Notes: a model not told the origin generated them from the sequence alone. Shown: positions 45,556-55,526, numbered from the stretch's first letter. The stretch: DNA of 64,000 nt from Halobacteriales archaeon QS_4_70_19 (GCA_003020985.1 PXRM01000003.1:39984-103983); one strand, 5' to 3'. A program made the numbers and translations.

Positions 45556-46968
45556 CTACGTCGACTCGTCGCCCGTCGCGACGACGACGCGCCCTGCCTC
45601 GCTGCTGACGGCGGTCGTCCCCGGGTCGACGAACGCCGGGGCCCCCACCAGCAGCACCGCGGTCCGGGTATCGACCCGCACGAGCCGGTAAGCGACCGTT
45701 CGGTCGTCGAGCGTGCCCTCCCAGCGCGTTCCGGCGTCGGCGGTCGACCCCCGTCCGCCGGACGCAGGCGCGCCCGTACCGTCCGTCCGCCGGTCGAGGT
45801 ACGTCCGGACGGCCGCGTCGAACTCGCTGGCGTCGTCGTCGTCGTCGAACCGGAGCACCCACGCGTAGCCGCGCGTCCCGGCCGGGTCGTTGAACGCAAT
45901 GCGCGTGTCGTTCCCCCAGCCGGCGGCCGCCCGCGCCGCGCGCTCGGCGTCGAGTTCGGTGGCCAGCGCCGTCCGGAGGAGGGCCTCGCCGACCCGCCCG
46001 CGCCGCGGCGAGAACGTCTCCCGCCACGTGCCCGTCCGCTCGCCGCGGAGCGTGACCTGCAGCGCGACCGGCGCCTCGCGGGTCCCGGGGTGGAGCACCT
46101 GCTCGCCCGTCAGCGGCGGGTCCGCGTAGACGGTGTCGAGGTCGGCCGGCCCGGCGACGGTCGCGTCGGCGTAGCGGTAGCCGAAGCGGTACGGCGCGAG
46201 CGCGTACCGGACGGCCCCCTCGCCCGCCCGGTGGCGCCGTTCGACGTCCGCTCCCGGTCGCGTGCCGGCGTCGGTCCCGTTCGCCAGGTAGGCCAGCCAG
46301 TAGCGGTCCTCGGTGTAGGTCGCCGCCCCCTCGATGACCGCGGTGCTGGCGAACCGGCCGTCGGGGCCGGCGTCGGTCGCGGCCGTGACCCGGCCCACGA
46401 CCCCCCGCCGGAACTGGACGGTGTGGGTGAACTCGTGGGCGAGGACGTGTTCGAGGCGCGCCGGCCGGTTCGTGAGGTTCCGGTTGACGTACACCGTCCG
46501 GGGGCCGACGACGAAGGCGACGGCCTCCACCTCGGAGACGTTCCGCTCCAGGCCGAGCAGTCGCTGGAACTCCGGCGGCCGCGTCGTGTTGGCGGTCGTG
46601 TCGAGCAGCTGGACGGTCCCCGGACGCGGCGCCTCGGTCCCCAGCAGCCGTCGCGTCCGGTCGTAGACGAGCGTCGGGTCCAGCGGGAGGGTCCCGCCCC
46701 GAGCTGTGATGCGTGCCCCGTCGTCGCCGAGGAGCCCCGCCAGCGTTCCCCCGTCCGGCTCGCGCGGCGTCGGCGTCGTGACGGCCGTCGGGGTCCTCAT
46801 GGGTGTCGGTGGCTCCGTGGGTGTCGGCGTCCCCGCCGGCACCGGGGTCGTCTCCGTGGGTGACGGCGTGGCCGCCGGGGCGCTCGTGCCGGTCGAGCCG
46901 CCGAACCCGACGCTGCAACCCGCGAGCGCGAGCAGGAGGGCACAGCAGATGGCGGGAACGGGTCGCAC
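45556..46968 (-). CDS. Exported zinc metalloprotease-like lipoprotein (HEFTH)
   Basis: A GTG start at 46968 gives an N-terminus ending LLLALAGC (lipobox Cys at 18) followed by a Thr/Pro-rich cell-wall-type linker, 470 aa in total. The zinc motif HEFTH lies in LEHVLAHEFTHTVQF, and a third-ligand Glu is likely in VIEGAATYTEDRYWLAYL, giving a gluzincin-type layout. The C-terminal ~200 residues contain a divergent second domain (DPAGTRGYAWVLRFDDDDD). It is anchored outside the membrane, facing brine. Start choice is uncertain; an upstream ATG frame lacks signal-like features. Confidence 0.72.
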   Translation of the reverse strand: MRPVPAICCALLLALAGCSVGFGGSTGTSAPAATPSPTETTPVPAGTPTPTEPPTPMRTPTAVTTPTPREPDGGTLAGLLGDDGARITARGGTLPLDPTLVYDRTRRLLGTEAPRPGTVQLLDTTANTTRPPEFQRLLGLERNVSEVEAVAFVVGPRTVYVNRNLTNRPARLEHVLAHEFTHTVQFRRGVVGRVTAATDAGPDGRFASTAVIEGAATYTEDRYWLAYLANGTDAGTRPGADVERRHRAGEGAVRYALAPYRFGYRYADATVAGPADLDTVYADPPLTGEQVLHPGTREAPVALQVTLRGERTGTWRETFSPRRGRVGEALLRTALATELDAERAARAAAGWGNDTRIAFNDPAGTRGYAWVLRFDDDDDASEFDAAVRTYLDRRTDGTGAPASGGRGSTADAGTRWEGTLDDRTVAYRLVRVDTRTAVLLVGAPAFVDPGTTAVSSEAGRVVVATGDEST

Positions 46969-47160
46969 TGCCGGACGGAACGACTGCCGGGCGCTAAACG
47001 CTTCCCCCGGCGGGTGGCGCACGTAGGAAACCGATGCAACTATCTGTTTAGATGACAATAGCGGAGCTTCGAGAGAAGTAGGAGATATTATAGGTTTGTT
47101 AGGCATACAACTGTGTAAAGTGGCCACAACGGCTATCCGCTCCCCTCCCGACTGGCCCCT
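46969..47160. other. Divergent intergenic region with AT-rich tract
   Basis: Holds the promoters of the metalloprotease (minus) and DUF192 (plus) genes. Bases 47030-47120 are AT-rich (for example gatattataggtttgtt) and could contain TATA elements. No repeat or RNA gene is apparent. Confidence 0.4.
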
Positions 47161-47544
47161 GTGCGCGCCGTCCACGAGCCGGCCGACGGAACCCAGCGGA
47201 CGCTCGCCACCACCGTCGAGTTCGCCGACGGCCTCCTCTCGCAGGGGCGGGGGCTGATGTTCCGGCGGTCGGTGCCCGACGACTACGCGCTCGTCTTCCG
47301 GTTCGGGCGTGTCTCGGTCCGGGGCCTGCACATGGTGTTCGTCCCGTTCGACATCGACGCGCTGTGGCTCGTGGACGGTGAGGTGCAGGCGACGAAGCGG
47401 CTGCGGGCGTGGCGCGGCGTCGGCCGGGCGCGGGCCGACACCGTCCTCGAACTGCCCGCCGGCGCGGCCGACGGCGTCGAACCGGGTGACCGGGTCCGCG
47501 TGCTGGATGACGACGGGTCGGACGGAACGAGTGGCGGCGGATGA
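47161..47544 (+). CDS. DUF192 family protein
   Basis: 127 aa, GTG start at 47161. The conserved DUF192 core reads LLSQGRGLMFRRSVPDDYAL, VFVPFDIDALWLVDGEV and LELPAGAADGVEPGDRV, as in small secreted or cytosolic proteins of unknown activity. No signal peptide is visible. It precedes the MOSC gene by 54 bases on the same strand. Confidence 0.88.
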   Translation: MRAVHEPADGTQRTLATTVEFADGLLSQGRGLMFRRSVPDDYALVFRFGRVSVRGLHMVFVPFDIDALWLVDGEVQATKRLRAWRGVGRARADTVLELPAGAADGVEPGDRVRVLDDDGSDGTSGGG

Positions 47545-47598
47545 GACGGCGTCGCGAACCACCGAAACCGTCAGGTCGAACGCGCTCCTGCTCCGGGT

Positions 47599-48084
47599 AT
47601 GCACAGCGACGGCGTCGTCAGCGGCATCCACGTCGCTCCCGAGGCGGGCGCGCCAGTCGAGCCCCGCGAGACGGTGACCGCGGTGGCCGATGCCGGGCTC
47701 CGGGGCGACCGCTACTTCGACGAACAGGGGACCTTCGCCGACCGCGACGGCAGTGCCCTCACCCTCATCGAGCGCGAGGCCCTCGACGCGGTCGAGGCCG
47801 ACTACGGCTTCGCCCTCGAACCGGGCGTTCACCGCCGCAACGTTACGACCGAGGGCGTCGCGCTCGCTCACCTCGTCGGCGAGCGGTTCCGGGTCGGCGA
47901 GGCGGTCTGTGTCGGCACGGAGCGGTGCGAGCCCTGCGCGTACCTGGAGCGGCACCTCGAGCGTGAGGGGGTCCGCGAGGCGCTGGTCCACCGGGGCGGG
48001 CTCCGGGCACGCATCGTAGCGGGCGGAACGGTCGCCGTCGGGGACGCGGTCGGGACGGCCGGTGTGGGCGAGCGAACGAACTGA
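47599..48084 (+). CDS. MOSC-domain protein
   Basis: 161 aa, ATG at 47599. The MOSC fold is seen in LRGDRYFDEQGTF, SALTLIEREALDAVE and the sulfur-carrier Cys region RCEPCAYLERH, with HRGGLRARIVAGG and DAV at the end. MOSC proteins are linked to molybdenum-cofactor sulfuration or to handling of N-hydroxylated compounds; the exact substrate is unknown. Confidence 0.88.
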   Translation: MHSDGVVSGIHVAPEAGAPVEPRETVTAVADAGLRGDRYFDEQGTFADRDGSALTLIEREALDAVEADYGFALEPGVHRRNVTTEGVALAHLVGERFRVGEAVCVGTERCEPCAYLERHLEREGVREALVHRGGLRARIVAGGTVAVGDAVGTAGVGERTN

Positions 48085-48148
48085 ACGGACGTCGAGTCTC
48101 GACCGGCAGACCGGTGGATTGAACGGCGCTGGGGCCTTCTCGACCCAC

Positions 48149-48866
48149 ATGAACGAGCCGGGATTCCAGTCGGTCATGGACCAGGCGACACTCGCCGACC
48201 GGGTCGAATCCGGCGCGATGCCCGACTGGGTCGCCCGCCACTGGCGGACGTTCCACGAGGCCCTCACCGGTCGACACGAGGGGGAGCCGTTCCCCTGCTT
48301 CTTCGGTGCCGAATCCGTCGCCAACGCGGGCCTCCTTCGTCGTCTTCTTGCGCCCCGAGGCGGACATCGAGACGGAGGCCGATTACCACGAGGCACTGTG
48401 GCACGTTCTGGAGGTGCTGCACGTCCACGACCCCGAGCCGTGGCCCGACGACATCCCGACGGGGACGGACAGCCGGTTCTGGGAGTTCTGTTTCGGCGGG
48501 GAGCCGATCTTTCCGACCTGTCGCGCGCCGTTCTACGACACGTATCGCTCGCGGTACTGTCCGGTCGGTCTGGAGATCACCTTCCAGCCCCGGACGCTGT
48601 TCGAGGGGATCACGGCAGACACGGAGGCCGGCCAGCGTGCCCGTGAGACCATCCAGAACAACCTCGAACGCTACGACGGTGTCTGCCCACACGCCAACCT
48701 CGGCGACTGGGGAACGCCCGGGGACCGCGAGTGGCACCAGTACATGCTCCCGGAGGACGGAACCCAGGCCCCCGACGAGTGCCCGGTGACCTTCTCCCGC
48801 GAACATCCGAAGGCCGACCAGCGGTTCGACCCCGCGATGCCCGCAGCGGGGTCGGTGGATGATTAA
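48149..48866 (+). pseudogene. YqcI/YcgG-family gene with apparent frameshift
   Basis: The ATG at 48149 reads MNEPGFQSVMDQATLADRVE to PFPCFFGAESVANAG. The next frame then continues ASFVVFLRPEADIETEADYH, includes DSRFWEFCFGGEPIFPTC and PRTLFEGITADTEAG, and ends at 48866. Deleting one G from the run at 48328-48330 restores VANAASFVVFLRP. The family includes heme-dependent N-hydroxylases. It follows a MOSC gene, a domain also linked to N-hydroxylated compounds. It may be truly inactive or only mis-sequenced. Confidence 0.75.
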
Positions 48867-48891
48867 GTCCCCCCGCCCCGATCGTCCGGAC

Positions 48892-49464
48892 ATGTCGAGC
48901 GGGACGCTCGCGCTGCCGGCCGACGCGGTTCTCGTCCTCGTCGACTTCCAGGTGGGGTTCGACGAGCCGGGGTGGGGCGAGCGCAACAACCCGGACGCGG
49001 AGTCGAACGCCCGCGACCTGCTGGCGGCGTGGCGCGAGACCGACCGCCCGGTCGTCCACATCCGGCACGACTCGCAGGAGGCCGACTCGCCGCTCAGACG
49101 TGGAGCCCCCGGCTTCGCGTTCAAGCCGGGACTGGCGCCCGCGGACGGCGAGCCGGAGTTCGTCAAGTCCGTCAACGGTGCCTTCGTGGACACCGACCTG
49201 GAGTGGTGGCTCCGTGACCACGGCCGGCAGGCGCTCGTCGTCGCCGGGCTGACGACGGACCACTGCGTCTCGACGACCACCCGGATGGCCGAGAACCGCG
49301 GCTTCGACGTCGTGCTGGTGGCCGACGCCTGCGCGGCGTTCGACCGGACGTTCGACGGCGAGCGGTTCGACGCCGGGACGGTCCACCGGACGGCGCTTGC
49401 CCACCTGTCCGGCGAGTTCGCCGCCGTCGCCGACACCGCGTCGGTCCGGGAGGCCATCGCGTAG
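48892..49464 (+). CDS. Isochorismatase-like cysteine hydrolase
   Basis: 190 aa from ATG at 48892 ([20 protein letters not shown]). The catalytic triad of the superfamily is visible: Asp in LVDFQVGF, Lys in [10 protein letters not shown], Cys in [11 protein letters not shown]. The zinc-site DxHxxH typical of nicotinamidase PncA is not obvious, so although it sits 60 bases before a nicotinate phosphoribosyltransferase gene I do not call it nicotinamidase. It could act on a related amide. Confidence 0.85.
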   Translation: MSSGTLALPADAVLVLVDFQVGFDEPGWGERNNPDAESNARDLLAAWRETDRPVVHIRHDSQEADSPLRRGAPGFAFKPGLAPADGEPEFVKSVNGAFVDTDLEWWLRDHGRQALVVAGLTTDHCVSTTTRMAENRGFDVVLVADACAAFDRTFDGERFDAGTVHRTALAHLSGEFAAVADTASVREAIA

Positions 49465-49523
49465 CGGGCCGGCACCCGTCCGACCCCCGCACCTTTTTCG
49501 ACGCGCCACGAGTCCCGCCAGGT

Positions 49524-50696
49524 ATGAGCCAGGACCCGGGACCGGGAGCGGACCACCCGTTCGACATCGTCCCGCCCGCGGCCATCCGCGACGGTACCGC
49601 CACCGACGCGTACTTCCGCCGGACCGAGCGGGCGCTCGACGCCGCCGGCCGGAACCCGCACGTCGTCGCCGAGGTGACGCTCGGTCAGTTCCCGTCGGGC
49701 GACCCGCACCTGTTCGCCGGCATCGAGGACGCCGTCCACCTGTTCGAGGGCCTCCCCGTCGACGTCTACGCGCTCCCGCCGGGGACGTTCTTCGACGGCG
49801 GACCCGTCCTGCGGATCGAGGGGCCCTACCGCGACTTCGCCCGCTACGAGACCTCGCTGCTGGGCTTTCTCTCGCAGGCGACCGCGTTCGCCACCGCCGC
49901 CCACGACCTCCGTCGGGCGGCGCCCGACACGCCCGTCCTCTCCTTCGGCGCACGCCACCTCCACCCGTCGCTGGCGGCCGTCCTCGAGCGGTCGGCGCTG
50001 CTGGCGGGGCTGGACGGTTTCTCGCACGTCGCCGCCGGGGACGTACTCGGGCGGGAGGCGAGCGGGACGATGCCACACGCGCTGGTCATCTGCTTCGGCC
50101 GCGGCGAGCAGGCGGCCGCCTGGCGCGCCTTCGACGACGCCGTCGCCCCCGACGTCCCGCGGACCGCGCTGGTCGACACCTACAGCGACGAGGTGGACGA
50201 GGCGCTCCGTGCGGCCGAGGCCGTCGACGACCTCAGCGGCGTCCGCCTCGACACCACGGGGTCGCGCCGGGGCGACTTCCGGCACATCTGCCGGGAGGTC
50301 CGCTGGGAGCTCGACACCCGTGGCCACGAGGACATCGACGTCTTCGTCTCCGGCGGGCTCGGGGTCGACGACCTCCGCGAACTGCGCGACGTGGTCGACG
50401 GGTTCGGCGTCGGCGGTGCCATCAGCGACGCCGACCCGGTCGACTTCGGGCTGGACATCGTCGCCGTCGAGGGTGACCCCGCCGCCAAGCGCGGGAAGCT
50501 CTCGCTCCCGAAGCAGGCCTACCGGACGCCCGACGGCGCCCACCACGTCGGACTGGCACGCGAGGAGGGCCCGGCCGACGGGGAGCCGCTGCTGGAGCCG
50601 GTCGTCGAGGACGGCGAGGTCGTCGCGGAGTTCGACCTGGACGCGGGCATCGAGCGCGCCCGCGAGGACGCCGCCCTGGTGTACGGGGAGTCGTGA
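49524..50696 (+). CDS. pncB: Nicotinate phosphoribosyltransferase
   Basis: NAD salvage enzyme joining nicotinate and PRPP. ATG at 49524, 390 aa. Motifs include DAYFRRTERAL, the substrate His region FGARHLHPSLAAVLERSAL, and DIDVFVSGGLGVDDLRELRD, with GFGVGGAISDADPVDFGLDIV in the phosphate-binding barrel. This matches archaeal-type nicotinate PRTase. Together with the preceding cysteine hydrolase it may form a small salvage locus. Confidence 0.92.
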   Translation: MSQDPGPGADHPFDIVPPAAIRDGTATDAYFRRTERALDAAGRNPHVVAEVTLGQFPSGDPHLFAGIEDAVHLFEGLPVDVYALPPGTFFDGGPVLRIEGPYRDFARYETSLLGFLSQATAFATAAHDLRRAAPDTPVLSFGARHLHPSLAAVLERSALLAGLDGFSHVAAGDVLGREASGTMPHALVICFGRGEQAAAWRAFDDAVAPDVPRTALVDTYSDEVDEALRAAEAVDDLSGVRLDTTGSRRGDFRHICREVRWELDTRGHEDIDVFVSGGLGVDDLRELRDVVDGFGVGGAISDADPVDFGLDIVAVEGDPAAKRGKLSLPKQAYRTPDGAHHVGLAREEGPADGEPLLEPVVEDGEVVAEFDLDAGIERAREDAALVYGES

Positions 50697-50738
50697 GGGG
50701 CCGGGGCGCGCTCGCGGTCCCCGGCTGGTGGCGGCGCT

Positions 50739-51098
50739 TCAGCCACCGGCGTGGCGCTCGCCCCACTCCTGGAGCGCCTCCACCGCCGGTTCGAGGTCCC
50801 GCCCGGCCTCGGTGAGCCGGTACTCGACGCGGTGGGGGCGCTCGGAGACGGTCCGGCGCTCGACGACGTCGGCCGCCGCCAGGTCGTCCAGGGTCTCCGA
50901 GAGCACCGCCTCGGACACCCCGGAGATGGCCTCGTGGATGGCGGCGAACCCGCGGGGCTCCTCCAGCAGGACGGCCACCACCACGGGGCTCCACTTCCGG
51001 TCGAGGACGTCCAGCGCGCAGGTCAGACCGCACCACGTCTCGTCGGCACACCAGTCGGCCAGACAGTCGGTCTCGGTGGTCCCGGGGTCGCTGGACAT
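50739..51098 (-). CDS. HxlR-type winged-helix transcriptional regulator
   Basis: 119 aa, ATG at 51098. The HxlR layout is clear: cysteines near the N-terminus (WCADETWCGLTCALDVLDRK), then WSPVVVAVLLEEPRGFAAIH, the recognition helix around SEAVLSETLDDLAAADVVER, and the wing RTVSERPHRVEYRLTEAGRDL. Cys residues may sense redox or electrophiles, as in other HxlR proteins. It is divergent from the Rdx gene at 51205, a plausible target. Confidence 0.9.
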   Translation of the reverse strand: MSSDPGTTETDCLADWCADETWCGLTCALDVLDRKWSPVVVAVLLEEPRGFAAIHEAISGVSEAVLSETLDDLAAADVVERRTVSERPHRVEYRLTEAGRDLEPAVEALQEWGERHAGG

Positions 51099-51204
51099 AC
51101 CCGGAGCAACGGGCGCCGGACTCCTGTACGGTTCGGTACGCGACGGTAACCCGCTCGGCCCCGGCTTGGCCCGGATTGATGGGGGTCGCCCCGCAAGGTC
51201 GGCC

Positions 51205-51447
51205 GTGACCCGAGTCGAGATCGAGTACTGCGTCCCGTGCGGACATCTGGACCGCGCCGCCGACCTCCAGCGTGACCTGCTGGCGCTGTTCGGACAGCGG
51301 CTGGAGACCGTCTCGCTCCGCCCCGGGGACGGCGGCGTGTTCATCGTCCGCGTCGACGGGGAGCAGGTGTTCGACAAGTCGACCGACGCGTACGACGTCG
51401 AGGCGATAACCGAGGCGGTCCGCGAGCGGGTGCAGGCCGAGGCGTGA
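51205..51447 (+). CDS. SelW/Rdx family thioredoxin-like protein
   Basis: 80 aa, GTG start at 51205. The sequence VEIEYCVPCGHLDRAADLQR has the CxxC active site in the beta-loop-alpha of Rdx/SelT-W-H proteins, followed by VSLRPGDGGVFIVRVDGEQV and an FDKSTDAYDVEAIT segment. No selenocysteine. A role in redox buffering is likely. It lies 107 bases from the divergent HxlR regulator gene. Confidence 0.88.
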   Translation: MTRVEIEYCVPCGHLDRAADLQRDLLALFGQRLETVSLRPGDGGVFIVRVDGEQVFDKSTDAYDVEAITEAVRERVQAEA

Positions 51448-51481
51448 GGCGGCACCCGAACCCGCCGGGTGGGGGGCGGCG

Positions 51482-52414
51482 GTGAGCATCGCGACCCGGG
51501 CGGCCCGACTCGTCGAGGACTACCTCGTCGGCTGGGTGGTCCTGGCCGTCCTCGCCGGGTTCGCGGTCCCCGAACTCGGCGCCGTGACGGCGCTGTCGAC
51601 GCCCATCCTCGCCGCGATGGTCGGGTCGGTGTCGCTCACGCTCTCCGTGAGCGCGTTCCGCGCCGTCGACCGCCGGGCGCTCGCTGTGGCGCTCGTCGTC
51701 CAGACCGCGATGGTGCCGGGAGCGTTCGCCGTCGCTCGACTGCTCGACCTCGGCCCGGCACTCACCGTCGGCTTCGTCGTCCTCGGCGCGGTGACGCCGG
51801 AACTCGTCACGCCCGTCATGACCGAACTCGCCGGGGGTGACACCGCGCTGGCGTCGGCGGTCCTCGTCCTCGTCGGCCTCGGGAGCGTCGCGCTCGTCCC
51901 GGGGGCGGTCACGGTCCTCGTCGGCGACGCCGTCGCGTTCGACACCCTCCGGATCGTCCGCGGGCTGGCGCTGGCGGTCGTCCTGCCGATGGTCCTCGCC
52001 GTCGGCCTCCGGACGCGCTTCCCGGAACGGGTGAGCCGCCACGACGACCGCTACCCCGCCGTCGCGGCCGTCCTCGTGATCGTCATCATCGGCGGTGTCA
52101 CGGCCGAGAACGCCGACCTGCTCCGCGCAGGGGGTCGGACGCTCGCCGCGGTCGTCGCGGGCGCGTTCGCGCTCAACCTGGCGGGCTACACGGCCGGCTG
52201 GCTGGCCAGCGCCCCGTTTGACCGCCCGGCGCGCACCGCGACGACGCTCTCGGTCGGGATGCGGGACTTCGCGGTGGCGGCCGCGCTGGTGGTGTCGGCG
52301 GGATTCCCCCCGGCCGCGGCGCTCCCGGCGGTCGCGTTCGGCGTCGTCGAACTCGTGACGAGTGCGGGGCTGGCACGATGGGTCCGGCGCGGTGAGGAAC
52401 GCGCCCTCGACTGA
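51482..52414 (+). CDS. Bile acid:sodium symporter-like (BASS/ArsB-like fold) transporter
   Basis: 310 aa, GTG start at 51482, with about nine or ten membrane helices. Features include VLAGFAVPELGAVTAL, GFVVLGAVTPELVTPVMTELAGG and the C-terminal TLSVGMRDFAVAAALVVSAG, which resemble crossover segments of the BASS superfamily. The transported anion or organic acid cannot be inferred. It starts 35 bases after the Rdx gene, so co-transcription is likely. Confidence 0.8.
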   Translation: MSIATRAARLVEDYLVGWVVLAVLAGFAVPELGAVTALSTPILAAMVGSVSLTLSVSAFRAVDRRALAVALVVQTAMVPGAFAVARLLDLGPALTVGFVVLGAVTPELVTPVMTELAGGDTALASAVLVLVGLGSVALVPGAVTVLVGDAVAFDTLRIVRGLALAVVLPMVLAVGLRTRFPERVSRHDDRYPAVAAVLVIVIIGGVTAENADLLRAGGRTLAAVVAGAFALNLAGYTAGWLASAPFDRPARTATTLSVGMRDFAVAAALVVSAGFPPAAALPAVAFGVVELVTSAGLARWVRRGEERALD

Positions 52415-52537
52415 TACTCCGGAAACGACCCGCGGAAACGCGATATGTGGTGGAAATTCTGCGTATAGAGTCGAAACGTCCCGAACAACGGACAAAATAC
52501 CGGGGCAGTCGTGAACGGCGGGCCCGGTGGTCGGCGT

Positions 52538-54814
52538 CTACTCCGCCGTCCGGGGGTTGCCCTCCTCCTCCTGCGCGTCGACGACCGCCACGCCGGCCAG
52601 GTTCACGATGTCCTTGACCTCGTCGCCGCGCTGGAGGACGTGGACCGGCTTGTCCATCCCGACCAGCATCGGGCCGATGGCCTCGGCACCGCCCAGGCGC
52701 TGGAGGAGCTTGTAGGCGATGTTACCCGCTTCGAGGTTCGGGAAGACGAGCACGTTCGCGGGCTCGTCCAGCTCGGCGAACTCGTAGTCGCCCTCGAGCA
52801 TCTCCTCGACGACGGCGGTGTCGGCCTGCATCTCCCCGTCGATCGGGAAGTCGACCTCGTCGTCCGCATGGAGCATCTGGGCCGCCTTGCGCGGCTTGCG
52901 GGTGCCCTCGTTGTCGACGGAGCCGAAGTCCGAGTACGAGAGGAGCGCGGCCCTGGGCTCGATGTTGAAGCTCCGCGCGAGCTTGGCGGTCTGCTTCGTG
53001 ACCTCCGCGAGCACGTCCTCGTCGGGGGACTGGTTGACGGTCGCGTCGGCGCAGAAGACGACGCGGTTCTTGAACGTCAGCATGTAGACGCCGGCGGCGT
53101 ACTCGGCGTCGTCGGCGGTGCCGATGACTTGGAGCGGCGGCCGCAGCGCCGACGGGTAGTGGTGCATCAGCCCCGTCAGCATGGCGTCCGCGTCGCCCAT
53201 CTCCACCATCACGCTGCCGAGGTGGTTGCCGTCCTCGATGAGCTCGTCGGCCTCGCGGCGGGTGATGCCCTTGCGCTGGCGGAGTTCGTGGAGGCGCTCG
53301 GCGTACGGCTCCAGGTTCCCCTCCTCCGGGTCGACGATCTCGGGCGAGAAGTTCAGGCCCAGCCGCTCGGCGGTGGCCCAGATCTCGTCGCGGTCGCCGA
53401 TGAGGACCGGCTCGGCGATGCCCTGCTCGGTGAGCTGGTAGGCCGCCCGGACCATCTTCTCGTCGTCGCCCTCCGCGAGGACGACGCGCTTGGGCTCGCT
53501 CTTGGCCTTGTTGAGGACGACCCGCATCATCTCGCGGGACTTGCCCAGGCGCGCCTCCAGGCGTTCGACGTACTTCTCGCGGTCGAGTTCCGTCCGGGCG
53601 CAGCCGGACTCCATCGCGGCCTCGGCGACGGCGGGGGCCACCTCGAACAGCACCCGCGGGTCGAGCGGTTTCGGGATGATGTAGTCCGCCCCGTACTGGA
53701 GCGGCTCGTCGCCGTACGCCTTCACGACCGCGTCGGGCACGTCCTGCCGGGCCAGCTCGGCCAGCGCCTCGGCGGCGGCGACCTTCATGTCCTCGTTGAT
53801 CTCGGTCGCGCGCACGTCCAGTGCGCCCCGGAAGATGAACGGGAAGCCGAGCACGTTGTTGACCTGATTGGGGTAGTCCGAGCGTCCGGTCGCCATGATG
53901 ACGGTGTCGTCGCGGGCCTCCTTGGCCGCCTCGTAGCCGATCTCCGGGTCCGGGTTCGCCATCGCGAACACGATGGGGTTCTCGGCCATCGACTGGACCA
54001 TCTCCTCGCTGACGAGCCCGCCGATGGAGAGGCCGACGAACACGTCCGCACCCTCCATCGCGTCCGCGAGGTCGCCGGCCTCGCGGTCCGTGGCGAACTC
54101 CCGCTTGAACTCGTTGACGTCGCCGTTCTCGGCGCGCTCGGTCGTGATGATGCCCGAGGAGTCACACATCGTGATGTTCTCGCGGCTTGCGCCCAGCGAG
54201 ACGTAGAACCGCGCCGTCGCGATGGCCGAAGCCCCGGCGCCGGAGAAGACGATGTCCAGTTCGGAGATGTCCTTGTCGGTGATGTCGCAGGCGTTGACCA
54301 GCGCCGCGCCGGAGATGATGGCGGTCCCGTGCTGGTCGTCGTGGAAGACGGGGATGTCCATCTCCTGGCGGAGGCGCTCCTCGATCTCGAAGCACTCGGG
54401 CGCCTTGATGTCCTCCAGGTTGATGCCGCCGAACGTCGGCTCCATCGACGAGACGGACTGGATGATCGCCTCCGGGTCGTCCTGGTCGAGTTCGACGTCG
54501 AACACGTCGATGTCGGCGAACCGCTTGAACAGGACGCCCTTCCCCTCCATCACGGGTTTGGAGGCCTGTGCCCCGATGTCACCGAGACCGAGGACGGCGC
54601 TCCCGTTCGAGACGACGCCCACCATGTTGCCCTTCGCGGTGTAGCGGAACGCGTCGTCCGGGTCGTCCCGGATCTTGCGGCACGGGGCCGCGACGCCGGG
54701 CGAGTAGGCCAGCGAGAGGTCCCGCTGGGTGTTGGTCGGCTTCGTCGTGGAGATCTCTAGTTTGCCGGGTGGCTCGCTGCTGTGATAGTCGAGCGAGTCC
54801 TCATCGAGTCCCAT
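52538..54814 (-). CDS. maeB: NADP-malic enzyme fused to phosphotransacetylase-like domain
   Basis: Converts malate to pyruvate and CO2 with NAD(P). 758 aa, ATG at 54814. The malic-enzyme part (about 1-430) has [30 protein letters not shown] and [20 protein letters not shown]. The C-terminal ~320 residues match the PTA fold ([38 protein letters not shown], ending VVDAQ). Such hybrid enzymes are regulated allosterically through the PTA part and usually lack transacetylase activity. Confidence 0.94.
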   Translation of the reverse strand: MGLDEDSLDYHSSEPPGKLEISTTKPTNTQRDLSLAYSPGVAAPCRKIRDDPDDAFRYTAKGNMVGVVSNGSAVLGLGDIGAQASKPVMEGKGVLFKRFADIDVFDVELDQDDPEAIIQSVSSMEPTFGGINLEDIKAPECFEIEERLRQEMDIPVFHDDQHGTAIISGAALVNACDITDKDISELDIVFSGAGASAIATARFYVSLGASRENITMCDSSGIITTERAENGDVNEFKREFATDREAGDLADAMEGADVFVGLSIGGLVSEEMVQSMAENPIVFAMANPDPEIGYEAAKEARDDTVIMATGRSDYPNQVNNVLGFPFIFRGALDVRATEINEDMKVAAAEALAELARQDVPDAVVKAYGDEPLQYGADYIIPKPLDPRVLFEVAPAVAEAAMESGCARTELDREKYVERLEARLGKSREMMRVVLNKAKSEPKRVVLAEGDDEKMVRAAYQLTEQGIAEPVLIGDRDEIWATAERLGLNFSPEIVDPEEGNLEPYAERLHELRQRKGITRREADELIEDGNHLGSVMVEMGDADAMLTGLMHHYPSALRPPLQVIGTADDAEYAAGVYMLTFKNRVVFCADATVNQSPDEDVLAEVTKQTAKLARSFNIEPRAALLSYSDFGSVDNEGTRKPRKAAQMLHADDEVDFPIDGEMQADTAVVEEMLEGDYEFAELDEPANVLVFPNLEAGNIAYKLLQRLGGAEAIGPMLVGMDKPVHVLQRGDEVKDIVNLAGVAVVDAQEEEGNPRTAE

Positions 54815-54991
54815 ACCGGTGTGGGGGCGGAAACGGGTAAAAAGCTATCCGAATGCCCCCCGCGGCGGGTTCTGCCGTCGCCGACAGGGGTATCCGCGCC
54901 GCGCCGCTCCGGGACCGGCGCGTGCGGGCCCACCGCCCGACGGGCGCGCGCCTTCGGAAACCCATTTACCGCGCCCCCGGTATCGGCCAGT

Positions 54992-55270
54992 ATGGTCGAG
55001 AACGTCCTCTACCCCGCCTACTTCGACGCCGCCCACACCCGCGGGGAGGGCCGCCGGGTCCCACAGGACCTCGCGGTCGACGACCCCACGGTCGACGAGC
55101 TGGCAAAGGCCGTCCAGCAGGTCGGCTACGACGCCGTCATCGAACGCGACGTGACCTACGCCCGGGAGTTCGAACCTCGGGGGCGGGTCCTGGTCGAGAA
55201 CGCCGACGACGCCACCAAGTCCGACCTGCTCGGCGCAGTCGGGGCGTACCTGAACGCGATGCGGTCCTGA
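54992..55270 (+). CDS. srp19: Signal recognition particle 19 kDa protein
   Basis: 92 aa, ATG at 54992 ([22 protein letters not shown]). The SRP19 signature of early aromatic/basic residues and [20 protein letters not shown] matches. It binds 7S RNA and primes loading of SRP54, which is encoded at 15340-16692. gar1 follows 28 bases downstream, an archaeal RNP gene pair. A shorter N-terminus is not supported. Confidence 0.93.
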   Translation: MVENVLYPAYFDAAHTRGEGRRVPQDLAVDDPTVDELAKAVQQVGYDAVIERDVTYAREFEPRGRVLVENADDATKSDLLGAVGAYLNAMRS

Positions 55271-55298
55271 TGACCGCGACACGCCCGGAGCCGGCATC

Positions 55299-55526
55299 AT
55301 GAGACGACTCGGCGAGGTGGTACGGACGGCGCAGGGACTGGCGGTCGTCCGCTGTCCCGACGACGACCACCCGGACATCGGGACGATGGTGCTCGACGAG
55401 AACCTCGACGAGGTCGGCCGCGTCGTCGACGTGTTCGGCCCCGCCGAGCGCCCGTACCTCGCGGTCACGACGGACGACGACGTGGCACTCCCGTCGCTGG
55501 TCGGCGGCCCGGTCTACGCGCGGTAG
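55299..55526 (+). CDS. gar1: H/ACA RNP protein Gar1/Naf1-like
   Basis: 75 aa, ATG at 55299. A beta-barrel protein with MRRLGEVVRTAQGLAVVRCP, IGTMVLDENLDEVGRVVDVF and GPAERPYLAV, the core Gar1 fold. It supports pseudouridylation by Cbf5. It follows srp19 on the same strand and probably shares its transcript. Confidence 0.9.
   Translation: MRRLGEVVRTAQGLAVVRCPDDDHPDIGTMVLDENLDEVGRVVDVFGPAERPYLAVTTDDDVALPSLVGGPVYAR

Noticed and set aside
48892..49464. Calling the cysteine hydrolase nicotinamidase (pncA) because pncB follows
   Set aside because: The zinc-binding Asp/His set of PncA is not evident, so the neighbour alone is not enough.
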